From: Zingiber officinale
Lineage: Eukaryota; Streptophyta; Magnoliopsida; Zingiberales; Zingiberaceae
Direction of reading: 5' to 3'
Assembly (NCBI RefSeq): GCF_018446385.1
Contig: NC_055989.1
Coordinates: forward strand, 130,103,004-130,167,003
DNA length: 64,000 bases
In this document: positions 43,795 to 54,148 of the stretch, in pieces
Layout: each line of letters starts with the position of its first letter
Position numbering within the stretch: position 1 is the first letter of the stretch
Notes under the pieces: generated by a model
The model's database searches: none
The model's input: the letters and a program-made list of their open reading frames with translations, nothing else
What the model was told of the DNA's origin: nothing
Program-made: the position numbers and the translations under genes

Positions 43795-46700
43795 TCAAGC
43801 CAGTGTCCTCAACCAGCCAAGTAAGCGAAGAAGAGCAGCATCCAGCACTGGAGATCTTTTCTCAAGACCTGGCATGATACATCAAAATTAGCTGATATAG
43901 ATGCCCGCATCTAGGACCAACGAAAGAAATACAATCAATCTTACGAGAACCTCCTATGTTCTATGAGGAGCTTATCGCTTTGCATGTAACTTAATGGAAG
44001 AATAAGATTTATATAGTCAATCCTAAATAATTAGGGCAAACACGGCTTGATGATGACTACGACAATGACGATAGACAAGGACATCCATACAAGTACTTAA
44101 AGAATTATAATGATCATTTTGTTGTTCACATTTCTAATCATTGCAAGATGGTGAAATGTGAAATTCCTGCTTACCTATATCAGCAGCAACTCTGTGAGCG
44201 CACATGATTCCAGAAAAGGCAACAGCGATAACTCCTTGTCCAGGAAAACAGCTATCGCCAACACAGTAGAGACCGTCGATTGCCTGTAAATCCAACACTC
44301 TTACTTTAGCAAATCGATACTCTATTAACAAAATAACCAATCTGAAAATGTCAAAAGGTGACTTCTCGCATACAGTAGTGTTGAAGGGCATCCCAAGTAA
44401 TCCTTTTGGAATATGGCGTGGCATTGGCCCATATGTACCACTGTCTCGAGCAAGAAATCTTCTGTGGGTCTTTGGAGTACCCACCTGCCATGAGAATAGA
44501 AAGAGATTCTAATTGAGAAGTTGAAAAAAAAAGAATCTGTGGCACAACAAGCATAGGTATGAGTAACCTATCACTGATCAGATGTTTGCAAGAAGCTCAT
44601 TGAATACTTGGAAATAGTCGATCAAAGGTCCACCTGTGTCAGCTTTTAGAATGGGAACTGATGTGGATTAATGGACTGGGCCATTTGTCGAAAGACACGT
44701 GTAACAAAGCACAAAGAATCAATGGGAACAAGAGTCTATCTAAAAAATCATCCTAGAGCTTAACCGTCAATTGAGGGAACAGAAAACAGCTAGACATGTC
44801 AGCCGACACCTAGTATAAGGTTCTTGGATGTGGACCTTACTCCTATGACCTATAAAAGGCTAAGGACTCTGACCATGAGCGGCATCCTGGACAACACGCA
44901 AGACGATTAAGTTTCTCTCCAACTCGGACTTTCTCTAACCTCACTTCACACCACCGTGAATATGTAACTCATTTAGCCCCACTTCATCCCCTTCATCAAG
45001 TCATTTACACCAAACTTCATCACCGTCTAAACTTTTCACCTCATCCAAACCTTCACCATTCTCAAACAATTCAGCTGAACTCCTGAGCACATTGGACAGA
45101 TTAAACAAACGCCTCCCTTTCATTCATTTACCTTGACCAAAGTCCTTCCAGTTAGGTCAAGCCTGCTCGACTTCAATCTTAACTCGTCCAAACTCAACCG
45201 ACTAGACCTCCCTTGGCCACATTCCTGAATAGATGTCCGAGCCAATCTCTGAAATTTGGTGTGTTTGCTGTTTGAAAGGAGGGAATGGGCTTCCAGAGGA
45301 ACGATAAATGTTTTTCCATCTACATGCTTTCAGTTGGATGAATCAGTAGCAGTTTCAGTGTACGGTACAAACATCATCTGAATTAGCAACGAAATGATAG
45401 GACATCTATAGGATGGTGTTCATACGCTAAGTACATGCCAAATCCACAAAACAAAATGCAGTCCACGAACAGATGCCTTATACCTCTTTAAGCACTATAG
45501 AGTTTTTGAGACCAGGGAAGAGTTTATTTTCAAGCCTTGATATAATTTCATCAGCCACAAGTTCTTTTTTCTTTTCATAGTCCTTTGAATTGAGGCCCTG
45601 GAAAATAGTACATGTTTTTATTCCAAAAATTACAATGAATCGCCAGGCCACTAAACAAGACTAAATTTTACAAACAAATGACTGAATCACGTACCTTCCA
45701 GTCATCCATGGAAGATGTGGTAAAAATGTGGAGAATGTGATGTCCCTCTGGGGCCAAAGATGAATCAAGAACAGTAGGAATGCTCAAAAATATGCTTCCA
45801 TAAGGCCTCTCTAAATTTGCCCAATCATCCTGCATTCTTGATAATCGCCAAAATATGAGCACCGGCAGCATCTTAAATGGTAGTATTTTATCCAAAAATT
45901 TGAAACAGAAAAGCATTAATTACCTCAAGAATGAAATGATGGCAATCTGTTTCAGGAGGCAAAACTGTAGCTTTGACTCCCATGTGAATGGAAAGAAAAG
46001 ACGGTGCCTTGACATAAACTCTTTGAAAGTTTTTCTCCTCTTCCGGTATTTCATCCGTTTTCACAAGTTTACCTATAAATCAAAGGAGTAAGGAGTGCTA
46101 AATTAAAGTTTGAGCTTGGAGCATACAAAGGTTGACGATGTCAGATCGTAGGCACTAGGTAGAATTCAGAAGAAATCTTGTCAATACACAGGGATAAAGA
46201 ACATATACCAATTGATGAATGCAAAGCACCACAAGAAATAAATCTAGAAAATTGACAAAAAAGTGTAAAAGAAGAAAGAATTACAATATTGTAAATTCTA
46301 TTTTGTGGAAGAAACAGAAAACTAATGATGAAGCAGATACTTGATTTATGTTATACTAGATGGGTTTAAAAGGCGACTGCAGAAGACATGGCCCATTGTC
46401 ATTATTAGCATAATTTGGATAGAACGAAAGATAATGAATGCTATAATTCCATCGATTATTTGCCACATTTCTTCTTGCCTCATTATAACCTTTCATTGGA
46501 AGTTCATATCAGCATTACCATTGCCTTTCTGAAAAAGAAAATAAAAATTAAATATTTTTACACCTAATATGATTCAGTTGTCTTGAGAAATAGGCACGTC
46601 ATGGATGGAAAAATCAACTATTTAATATGTTCCTGACAGTATTAAAGTAAGCAAAGGAATAATGTTCAAGATTTACATCTGGTGATAACTAAAGAAAGTT

Positions 46701-48726
46701 AGATGGATCATCACCCATTAAGATTCCACTGTCTGATTAATTTTTTTTTATTTATTTATCAAAGCAATGGTTCATTTCTGTCCGTCTGATTATTCTAAGT
46801 AGTAACCAAAGTTTTGATGACTTGCTCTTTAATTATTAGATTATGACAGTGATCCAAGTAAACTCGGAATCAAGGATACCACCAGGTACAAATGCAAATT
46901 GCAGGTATGAATTGAGGTTGGAAGTTGAAAGTATTAGTTCAACTCAACCATTTTACAATAGAAGGAACTTACCGAAGGTATCCCATCTTGTTGCATTTGA
47001 GATAACTGTAGTAGCGAAAAATTCCCTTCCATCTGAGAGCCTCACTCCCACCTAATACAAACCGACAACACAAATCTGTGAAGTTGAGATAGCCTATCTC
47101 ATACAGCAAAGTCATTGACTATGGAGCCTCATTAGTCATTACTCACAGCCTTTCCATCTTTCAGTATTATATTGGTCACATTTGCCTTGTAAAGTATGTT
47201 GCTTCCCTTAGTAACTAGCCCATCTGCCAAAGCCCTAGCAATACCACCAACACCGCCGACTGGATAATTAATCCCTCCAAAGTGTCTGTCGCACAAGACC
47301 TTGCATGGCAAATGAAAAATAACAGTGGCCAATAAAGAAAACTATGACGATTACATGCAATTATCTTCAAATGAAACATACCATGCTGGCATTGATCATT
47401 GGTGTCTGCAACGCATTTACTGTACTCACAATGAAACACTGCAAACACGCCACAAAGGATTTTGGTCTTCAAATGAAGTTCACAGAGTTTTATGAGATGT
47501 AGCTTATATTGAAACTGAAAAGAACAAAGGTTAACTTTGCACCTCAGCGTCAATGAATGATAATAACTGAGAATCCTTTATATATTTCCGAGCGATATCC
47601 CCCGCATTTTGTGGCAAGTAATAAGCTGGGAAAAAAATGAAGCCACTTTAAAATAAATGTAGAGACACATGCTTTGGTGTCCATCACATAGAATACATTG
47701 AAATCTTCACGTAAACATTATGCTTTGTTCTACTTATTCACAAGCATAAGGGAATATGATTACCAAGAGTCAAGCATTCGACTGGCTTCTTGAAGAACTG
47801 TCCAAAGAGATATATAGGCTCTTCCAGTGACTTCAGTTCCAATGAATTCAGTGCATTGAAGATCTATCCACGAATACGATTAAACATGATTATAGTGGCC
47901 AATAGAAGAATCAATCTGTCAAATAAAGAACTATAAACTACCTTCCAGCACTCATCGTAAAACTTATTTATTCCCACTTTTTCATGCGGGAATTTACTGA
48001 TTAGTTCCTCGATGAAGTCATTATACTCACGATGCACACGAACAGACAGTTCACCAGGAAGGTGGAAGTGAACGGTGGTAGGATCAGGTATGACCTGCAT
48101 CTTATGACCAACTGCTGCTAATGCTCGTGTGATTAGGTTCAGGTTGCCCTACAAGTGAACGTAACCAAAATGTGAAAGTTTGAAAAGATGATCGTAATTG
48201 AAAGAATTTAGCTTTGATAGAACAAATATTTCCATTGAAACCGAACTAATTAGTTAAAAAATTCTGACTTTTTTTTTTACCTCTTAAGAGTGCACAGAGA
48301 TCTCACCTTATCGCTAAAACCAAACATCACGGACGAACCGACGTCGAAAGTAAATTCATCCCTCTCGTAGTACCCAGAGCTTCCCCCAGGGATGACATAC
48401 TTCTCCAGAACCAGAACCCTAGCTCCCTTGGCCGCCAGCTGCGTCGCCGCCACGAGCCCGCCGATCCCGGACCCGATCACAATCGCGTCGTACTCCTCTC
48501 CCGCCTCTCCCTTCTCGCTCGCACCTCTCTGGATCGCCCTCTCGGGGCTCAGGACGGCGACTGGGGGCATCCGAAGGATCCCGGACGCTGACCTCAAGGC
48601 CCGGCTTGAGCTCCGCCTAGATGCTAAAGGGAGCAAAGCTAGAATTCGCCTCCGGAGGGGGAACCCATCGGTGTTGACGGCCGGACAGGTGGCTGCGACA
48701 AGCAGCGGCGGGGCCAAACGGAGCAT
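43795..48726 (-). CDS. CRTISO: Carotenoid isomerase (prolycopene isomerase), chloroplastic
   Basis: Thirteen exons on the minus strand, all with GT-AG borders: 48726-48307, 48148-47942, 47863-47764, 47625-47543, 47438-47382, 47299-47147, 47051-46973, 46072-45924, 45829-45695, 45597-45484, 44484-44374, 44283-44175, 43868-43795. They join to 1791 nt, 596 aa, the usual CRTISO length. Residues 1-75 are a Ser/Arg-rich plastid transit peptide. The FAD-binding motif [13 protein letters not shown] has GSGIGG at 85-90. Later family blocks are [30 protein letters not shown] and [20 protein letters not shown] near the C-terminus. The enzyme uses reduced FAD in plastids to convert tetra-cis-lycopene to all-trans-lycopene, upstream of the lycopene cyclases. 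No frame break is seen, so the gene looks functional. Introns 7 (900 nt) and 10 (999 nt) are enlarged; intron 10 holds a retroelement piece. Confidence 0.97.
43990..44080 (+). mobile_element. RTE LINE 3' tail fragment in CRTISO intron 12
   Basis: ATAGTCAATCCTAAATAATT, then AGGGCAAACACGGCTTGATG and an imperfect GATGAC/GACAATGAC tail. This parallels the RTE end at 26385-26450 (ATAGTCAACCCC...GCTTGATTATTG). Only the last 80-90 bp are present, as expected for a 5'-truncated LINE insertion. It lies in a 306-nt intron, opposite to the gene. Confidence 0.7.
44630..45290 (+). mobile_element. LTR-like retroelement remnant in CRTISO intron 10
   Basis: Sequence from TGTCAGCTTTTAGAATGGG (44637) has a good TATA box (CTATAAAAGG, about 44850) and a CT/CA-rich R-U5-like part. 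It is followed by AAATTTGGTGTGTTTGCTG (about 45256), a likely decayed form of the gypsy 5' LTR/primer-site junction. I cannot fix its ends or a TSD. It explains most of the 999-nt intron and lies antisense to CRTISO. Confidence 0.5.
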
Positions 48727-48821
48727 GGCGGAGCGGAACGCGACGCGGGCCTCACGGGAGAGAATCCGAGGAGGGATCGATAGAATTTGCTAGAGGATTG
48801 GGAAGGAGTGCCGGTAAAGTA

Positions 48822-48848
48822 CTACATGGCGGAATCTCGGGAAGGCAT
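48822..48848 (-). promoter_or_regulatory. Possible 8-codon upstream ORF in the CRTISO leader
   Basis: ATG at 48848 (minus) opens MPSRDSAM and stops at TAG (48822), 95 nt before the main ATG. If transcription starts near the TATA-like element at 48924-48934 this uORF would be in the mRNA and could dampen translation. Presence is clear; use is inference. Confidence 0.4.
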
Positions 48849-48923
48849 GGCCAGGGATTTTGCGATGGGAACCAGACAAGGCGAAGTGGGGCGGAAAGTG
48901 TAGTGGAGAAGAGCCCGATAGGG

Positions 48924-48934
48924 TTTAAATATTT
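48924..48934 (-). promoter_or_regulatory. TATA-like element upstream of CRTISO
   Basis: AAATATTTAAA on the gene strand, about 200 bp upstream of the CRTISO ATG, with a plausible leader between them. It is the only TATA-like word between the gene and the tRNA. Confidence 0.35.
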
Positions 48935-48982
48935 GGTGGAAGGGACGAGTTTGGAACATTAAAAAAAGTTAAAAACTTTCAA

Positions 48983-49054
48983 CGCCATTGCCGGGGATCG
49001 AACCCGGGTCACCCGCGTGACAGGCGGGAATACTTACCACTATACTACAACGAC
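48983..49054 (-). tRNA. tRNA-Asp (GTC)
   Basis: The minus strand folds as a 72-nt cloverleaf. The acceptor is GTCGTTG with CAATGGC (two G-U pairs). The D region is TAGTATAGTGGTAAGTA, the anticodon loop CCTGTCACG has GTC, and the T arm is CCGGGTTCGATCCCCGG, with discriminator G. No intron. The internal A box (TAGTATAGTGG) and B box (GGTTCGATCCC) are intact. A T run on the gene strand just past the 3' end (plus AAAAAAAG at about 48961) would end Pol III transcription. It lies between CRTISO and the GASA gene. Confidence 0.96.
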
Positions 49055-49210
49055 TCGATTGATTTACTATAACACAAACATTATTATATATACATATATA
49101 CACCACTGACAAACATAGCTCAGAGTACTCTGTTCATATTTTCGCCCTCTGCGATTTCGAGCTCTCTCCATGACACACAACTTCATCTTCCCCAAAGAGT
49201 ACTGAACCAA

Positions 49211-49598
49211 TCAAGGGCACTTGCGTTGGCCTCCATGGGTGGTCATCTGTCCATAGCAAGGGCAGCTGTCGTAGTTCCCGTACGTCCCCGGCGGCACGCA
49301 GCTGCACCGCGTACAGCACGTCCCGCACGCCCTCTTGCACAGGTTCGGCCTCGACGACAACTTGCACCTCTCTCCGCACAGCCCCACGCAGTCTATCATC
49401 CATCAACTAGGTAGTCAAGCACAAATCACTTCACACATTAAAATAACAATGAATTCAGTTACCAATGGCCGTGTAGGCGAACAGAGCTCTCCCTGTCCTT
49501 CCGTTCGATATTCCTGGTTCCGCCGCAAAACAGACACACAGCAGCAAGGAGGCGAGAAGAGGAGAAAGCAGCAGAAGCAGCAGCCGCCTCGGAGCCAT
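49211..49598 (-). CDS. GASA/snakin family secreted cysteine-rich peptide
   Basis: Two exons (49598-49463 and 49392-49211) join in phase 1 to 105 aa. Residues 1-26 form a signal peptide (Leu-rich core, LLLLLLSPLLASLLLCVCFA). A short variable part follows, then the GASA domain from about residue 46 to the end with all 12 conserved cysteines: DCVGLCGERC, LCKRACGTCCTRCSC, VPPGTYGNYDSCPCYGQMTT, terminal KCP. The acceptor inside GATAG|AC restores GAC for Asp and avoids two in-frame stops. The MAPRR start is preferred: a TATA box at 49654-49660 puts the alternative ATG at 49643 too close to the promoter. GASA peptides are extracellular, gibberellin-responsive in many plants, with growth or antimicrobial (snakin) roles; which applies here is unknown. 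Confidence 0.93.
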
Positions 49599-49616
49599 GA
49601 CTTGAGCAGGTATGTG

Positions 49617-49641
49617 TGCAGCAGCAGCAGCAGCAGCAAGC
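49617..49641. repeat. (CAG)n microsatellite in the GASA leader
   Basis: About seven to eight CAG/GCA units on the plus strand, read as CTG on the gene strand. It lies between the TATA box and the chosen ATG, so it is part of, or abuts, the 5' UTR. Confidence 0.85.
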
Positions 49642-49653
49642 AAGACACGGCCG

Positions 49654-49660
49654 ATTTATA
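49654..49660 (-). promoter_or_regulatory. TATA box of the GASA gene
   Basis: TATAAAT on the gene strand in the context CCTCCTATAAATCGGCC, 56 bp upstream of the chosen ATG. Consensus and spacing are good for a plant core promoter. Confidence 0.65.
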
Positions 49661-50013
49661 GGAGGTGGCAATCGAGTCGGTGGAGTTTCAGATTGTAAAT
49701 ACACGTGTGGTGAAGCAGGTTGATGCATGGAAGTGAGGGATAAGGATGAAGCAGTCTGGAGTGAATTCGATCGTGAATTGAATAATGTCGATAATTGAGC
49801 GACGATGGAGGACAGCTAAGGGGAGAGGGGGATTGTTCGACGCTTTCTCTTCTTTGGAGGCATCATCCATCATTGATAGATTCGGTGACCGACTCCCAAC
49901 TTTTATCCTGCGAAAGAGAACAGGGCGACGCACCTTGACTTCATTGGCCAAGGCCGAATTAAAGTCGGCCCAACCTTTGGTACTAAATAGGACCGGCCTG
50001 ATTAGGGTGACCT
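49661..50013. other. Upstream flank of the GASA gene
   Basis: About 350 bp with no second gene. Open frames on both strands (for example 49785-50057 plus) have no domain. Proximal promoter elements cannot be identified by eye. Confidence 0.4.
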
Positions 50014-51066
50014 GTAGGACTGACTCGGCCTGTCAAGAGGTAACCCGCCCAGCCTAAAATATTAATACTATTAAAATACTAATATTTAAACTTTATTTTT
50101 ATAATTTAAAATTAATGAACATGGAAAATAATTTTAATCAAAATTATTTTTTTTATAATCTACATTTTCAATTCTTTAAATCAATTAATCCGGATTGGTT
50201 TGGTCCTTTTATGGATAAATCTAACAAAAAAAAAAAATACTCGCAGGCACAACTTCTCTGGTAGGAGTCACCCGGTCTCACCTGAATAATATATTATTTT
50301 GTATATTTTTTTCAAATAGAAAATGTATATATTTCATCAGTTAAGTGTTTTTATTATCCATGAAATATCTTACCGTTGCAAGCCGCAGGGATAAATTATT
50401 GTTTGCTCACGGCATTCAGCATAATAAAAAAAAATGATAATATTAATTAATCTCATTGATTATTTCTGGGGTGATCGGTCTAGTCTTATGGAAGTTTTCT
50501 ATCGATCATCAGGATAAATCGGGAAATACACGTGACGACTAATCCAGAAACCCAACATCCTTTGATTATACCCCCCATTTGACATTAAGCATAATAAGCT
50601 TATCATGATATTTGACTAATGCTACATCATTGAACAACATATTTAATTAAATTTATACGACTTTAGTGCAGTTTTAATCAAAGTTCTATCACTTTAATAA
50701 AATTAAGGTAGAGTGTGGACGATATAGATTTTGAATAGAAGACTTTTAGTAAATTTTGAAAACGAAAACTTTTTTTAATAAAAAATGGACGCCTTTTAAT
50801 TTTGTCCATTTAATAATTATTTTCGAACTAATTGGATATGGTATAAAAAACATGATCAATTTCTAGTTAATAGAATCATAGAATATTAGACTTTTTGACC
50901 GCCTATCACAGAGATTCGATAGAAAATTTTTTAAAGCTCAACTATTTCAAATTTGGTGCTATTAGTTCAACATTTGTTTATATAAAAAAAAAAGATAAGT
51001 AGTAGTATCTTATGCATAATAGTCTTGACCATTTAATTCTTGGTTCGTGCAGGATTGAGTCAAATA
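50014..51066 (+). repeat. Direct duplication, copy A (about 1.05 kb)
   Basis: From CTGACTCGG (about 50020) to GTTCGTGCAGGATTGAGTCA (51066) this sequence matches 56172-57066 almost base for base. Copy A has about 170 extra bp (roughly 50415-50585) flanked by ATTCAGCATAATA/ATTAAGCATAATA. It lacks about 25 bp found in copy B (near 56855-56882). AT-rich, no genes. Start TG and end CA recall an LTR, but there is no primer site, PPT or TSD. Confidence 0.88.
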
Positions 51067-51230
51067 AAAAAAATAGGAAGGGTCATCCCTTCATTTCTAA
51101 CATTTATTTTAAGAAAAAAATCCGGCGTCTTAAATTTTATAAATTATTAAAGAGCATCTATTGTTTAAAAATAAACAATAAAAGGACATTCTTTTAATAA
51201 TTTTATTTCAAAAATACTCTTTGAACCAGT
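51067..51230. other. AT-rich spacer
   Basis: Short AT-rich stretch between copy A and the foldback region. Nothing recognised. Confidence 0.4.
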
Positions 51231-52260
51231 ACTATTATAATAGCTATCGAAGGTTGCTATAATGTGCATAAGTCTATCAAGTAGTTATTCTAATGTCTTT
51301 AAGTGAGTTTATGATTTAAAAGTCATGATTTATATCGTATAAAATATACCTAATAGCTACTACAAAACATTTAGGGTGAATTTTGAATTTACACTGTGTA
51401 AAAATTATCGAGTAGTTGCTATTATATGTAAAAATTACTGAATAATTACTACAATGTGTTTATTGTGAGTTTAGAATTTAGGATTTAAAATTTAGAATTT
51501 ATGATCTCTAAACCCAATTATATCAAAATAATATTTGTCAATTTAATCAAAATTATTTAAATTTTATTAAAATCATTTTAAAATATTTTAAATCACTTAA
51601 AAATAGTTGTACAAGCTATTTTATAACTGTTATAGTCTTAAATCCTAAACTCATCTTAAATACATTGTAACAGTTACTATGTATCTTCTACATATTGTAA
51701 TAGTTACTCAATAACTTTTACACGTAATAGTTATTTGGTAGCTTCTATATATTGTAATAGTTATTCAATAACTTCTACACGATATAAATACTAAATGCTT
51801 AATTTATCCTAAACACATTACAATGGCTACTAGTAATGTAGGAAATGGGAAAGTGGGAAACGTGAAAACATGACCCACATTTCCCACTACTTATAATGGC
51901 AAGTCCATTATGCCCCTGGGTTATTTCCCTATATAAAGTGGAACATCCAATGATCATTCAAGAAAAGAAAAAAAAAAGAACGAAGAAGAAAACGAAGGCA
52001 ATGAGAGCTAGAGAAGGACATCTGAGGCGGTGGAATTTGGTTCGTGAAATCGTGGAGGGCTTTCCGATCCTGTGATCGCTCTTCCGACAACGAGTTTCGT
52101 CATTGCCGATTGTGGATCTGCGGGAGATCGCTATAAGTTTTTACTGCTTTAATTTATCATCTTTCATGCATTTAGAATAATCAACAAGTAGTTTATAATA
52201 ACAACTACTAGATAACTTCTTAAACAAATTGTAACAGCAAGTTATATCAGTTAACTAATA
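51230..52260. mobile_element. Foldback/MITE-like inverted repeat, split by an LTR-like piece
   Basis: The left arm (51230-51530) contains GTAGTTGCTATTATATGT, ATTACTACAATGTG, GTGAGTTTAGAATTTAGGAT. The right arm (51620-51835) contains the inverse words (CTACACGATAT, TTACAATGGCTACTAG, ATCCTAAACTCATC). The arms are multiply repeated internally and imperfect, giving a long AT-rich foldback. Similar right-arm words (ACAACTACTAGATAACTTC) resume at about 52200-52240 after the LTR-like piece. Non-autonomous, no ORF. Ends and TSD unclear. Confidence 0.6.
51835..52180 (+). mobile_element. Possible copia LTR piece inside the foldback repeat
   Basis: Starts TGTAGGAAATGGGAAAGTGG and contains a good TATA box (CTATATAAAGTGG, about 51931). 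A purine-rich leader and a GC-richer R-U5-like part (52020-52135) follow. It looks like a short copia LTR and may be the 5' LTR or a relative of the copia element at 53.2-56.2 kb, but a primer site and TSD were not found. Confidence 0.45.
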
Positions 52261-53248
52261 GATGAAGATGTATTTTTTAGAATAAAATTACTAATTGGAA
52301 TAGCCATTTATTTTTTCTTAAAAGACACTCATTGAATATATTTTTTTCTTAACCTAGGACGTTCTCTTAGTCTACCCTCCCCTCCATGTCTTGTATTAGG
52401 CATTCTTTTCTATATCAAAGGCTACAAGGGACAGAGCTAAAGGGGAGCGATGGCGGTGGTCACCTCCCTCAATTTTTAAATATAAAAAATGTACGAGGTA
52501 TAAAAATAGAGGATAAAGAGATGTAAATGGGAGACAACAATAATGATCGCCTATCTTCAATATAAACACATATATTTTATTCCCTCGATATAAAATTCCT
52601 AGCTCCAGACTAACGGTAGGTGTTGTTTGATAAAAGAATAACAATTTGCCCATCTAGATTGCGACTTATTCTTTGTTAAACGTAATGGTGTTGATTGTCC
52701 CAATGGTGTAAGACAAGCAATGCAAGGAGAATCGTGATATTTCCACGAAATCCAGTTTCCATCCGCTAAAGTAAACATGTTTGCTTCTCTCCGTTCCCTT
52801 CGTTTCATCTTCTTCTCCGAGAAGTCCACGTACGTGTCGTGGAACCTCATCCGTATCTGACAATTAAATAGATTTGATCAAAATGATTAGATTAGTTCTA
52901 ATCAGTCTGACTTAAACCAATGGACATTGGTTTGATCAAACGGACCTGAGTTTGATCAATAAAGTTTGAAATTAGTAGAAATGGACTTAGATCAAACAGT
53001 AACAGAACATAGGTACAAAAATCTCTGTCCAATTAGATTAGTTCTAATTAAGGACAATGAACCAAGTTGAGGATTTGGATTCCTATTCATCCGATCCGAT
53101 GGGTCAGTCGACTTAGACTCCTGAAAATCGAGAAGATTTATTTTTCTCGATTTATTATGTTGGTACTATACTTGTATAAATTGAAATAAATTGATTTTGT
53201 ACTGGTTAGTCGATTTTGTACTGACTTATTTAATTTCAATTTTTCATA
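52261..53248. other. Unassigned DNA upstream of the copia element
   Basis: A minus-strand frame at 52599-52850 (MRFHDTYVDFSEKKMKRRER...) has no domain I recognise. A TTTGATCAAA-rich stretch lies at 52870-52995. Possibly copia leader sequence. Confidence 0.35.
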
Positions 53249-53715
53249 TGGCTAGTCACGATTTACGACAACATGATCTTTGGGAGGAGATTAAGGAGCT
53301 TGATTTCGACCCGGTTCTAGGACTCGGATGGCTTATTGGTCGGCTCGATCGGTTGTTCTAGAAACTTGAGCGAGAAGAGTTTTCAGTCCAAGACGCACAC
53401 AGAAGATGGGCTCTAGTCTATTCACTGCCACAAAATCTCAGACAGATAGCATTCCAACTATGGGATGATTATGATGGGAACATCTCGTATTCAGAGATGT
53501 GCAGTCAATTTCATTTTAATTGGAGTCCTGAAGATCCAGAGGAGGATCCAGATGAATCTGAGGAGGATTCAGAAGATCCTAAAGATCCAATAGAGAATCC
53601 TGAAGCTGTCCTGCCTGAGCTTACCCCAAATGAGTCCAGGCTGAAAGGGATAATATTGGCCACTACACTAGTGTCTACCCTAGTTGGGGTGGTAGTAGCC
53701 TATCTAATTTACTAG
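53249..53715 (+). pseudogene. Small ORF upstream of copia gag, acidic, with C-terminal membrane segment
   Basis: Reading starts MASHDLRQHDL at 53249. It needs one base to continue as WEEIKELDFDPVLGLGWLIG, meets a TAG at 53359, and is open again to 53715. Total about 155 codons. The middle has VYSLPQNLRQIAFQLWDDYD. An Asp/Glu/Pro-rich part follows (53525-53640), and the end is one strong transmembrane helix, IILATTLVSTLVGVVVAYLI. I do not recognise the family. It sits where an LTR element normally has only a leader, 430 bp before gag, in the same direction. A gene fragment captured by the element is the main alternative. Confidence 0.55.
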
Positions 53716-54148
53716 AGTTATGTTATTGTCGTTATGTATGAACAATATTTAGTCCATTTTCATTCATGTCAATTAGTTATATGTTAACATTATGCAGTAT
53801 AATTTTATGTTAATGGTATGTTCATTTATTTATGTTGTTTACTTGACATGATGCATGATTAGTTCATGATGTATTAAATGATTAATTCATTTAATTAAAG
53901 AAATCATGATATATTAAATGATTAGTTTATTTAATTAAAGAATTCATGATATTAAAAATGATCAGTTCATTTGTTGGGATGTATGTAATAGAATTGATTA
54001 ATATTAATTTGATTGATCATACGAATGATGAGTGAAAACATAGTTATCACTTGATTTTGTAAACCAACTCAAAGTAATATTGAGTCAATCATAAATTGCA
54101 TGCATATGATTTACACTGAATACTAAATAATATGTTTATTTATGATAG
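53716..54148. other. AT-rich leader between the small ORF and gag
   Basis: Contains a threefold repeat of about 55 bp built on TTCATGATATATTAAATGATTAGTTCATTTAATTAAAG-like words (53860-53970, given here only as a type). No coding potential. Confidence 0.5.

Noticed and set aside
49785-50057. 90-codon plus-strand frame upstream of the GASA gene
   Set aside because: No domain, runs into duplicated AT-rich DNA, and sits in the probable promoter.
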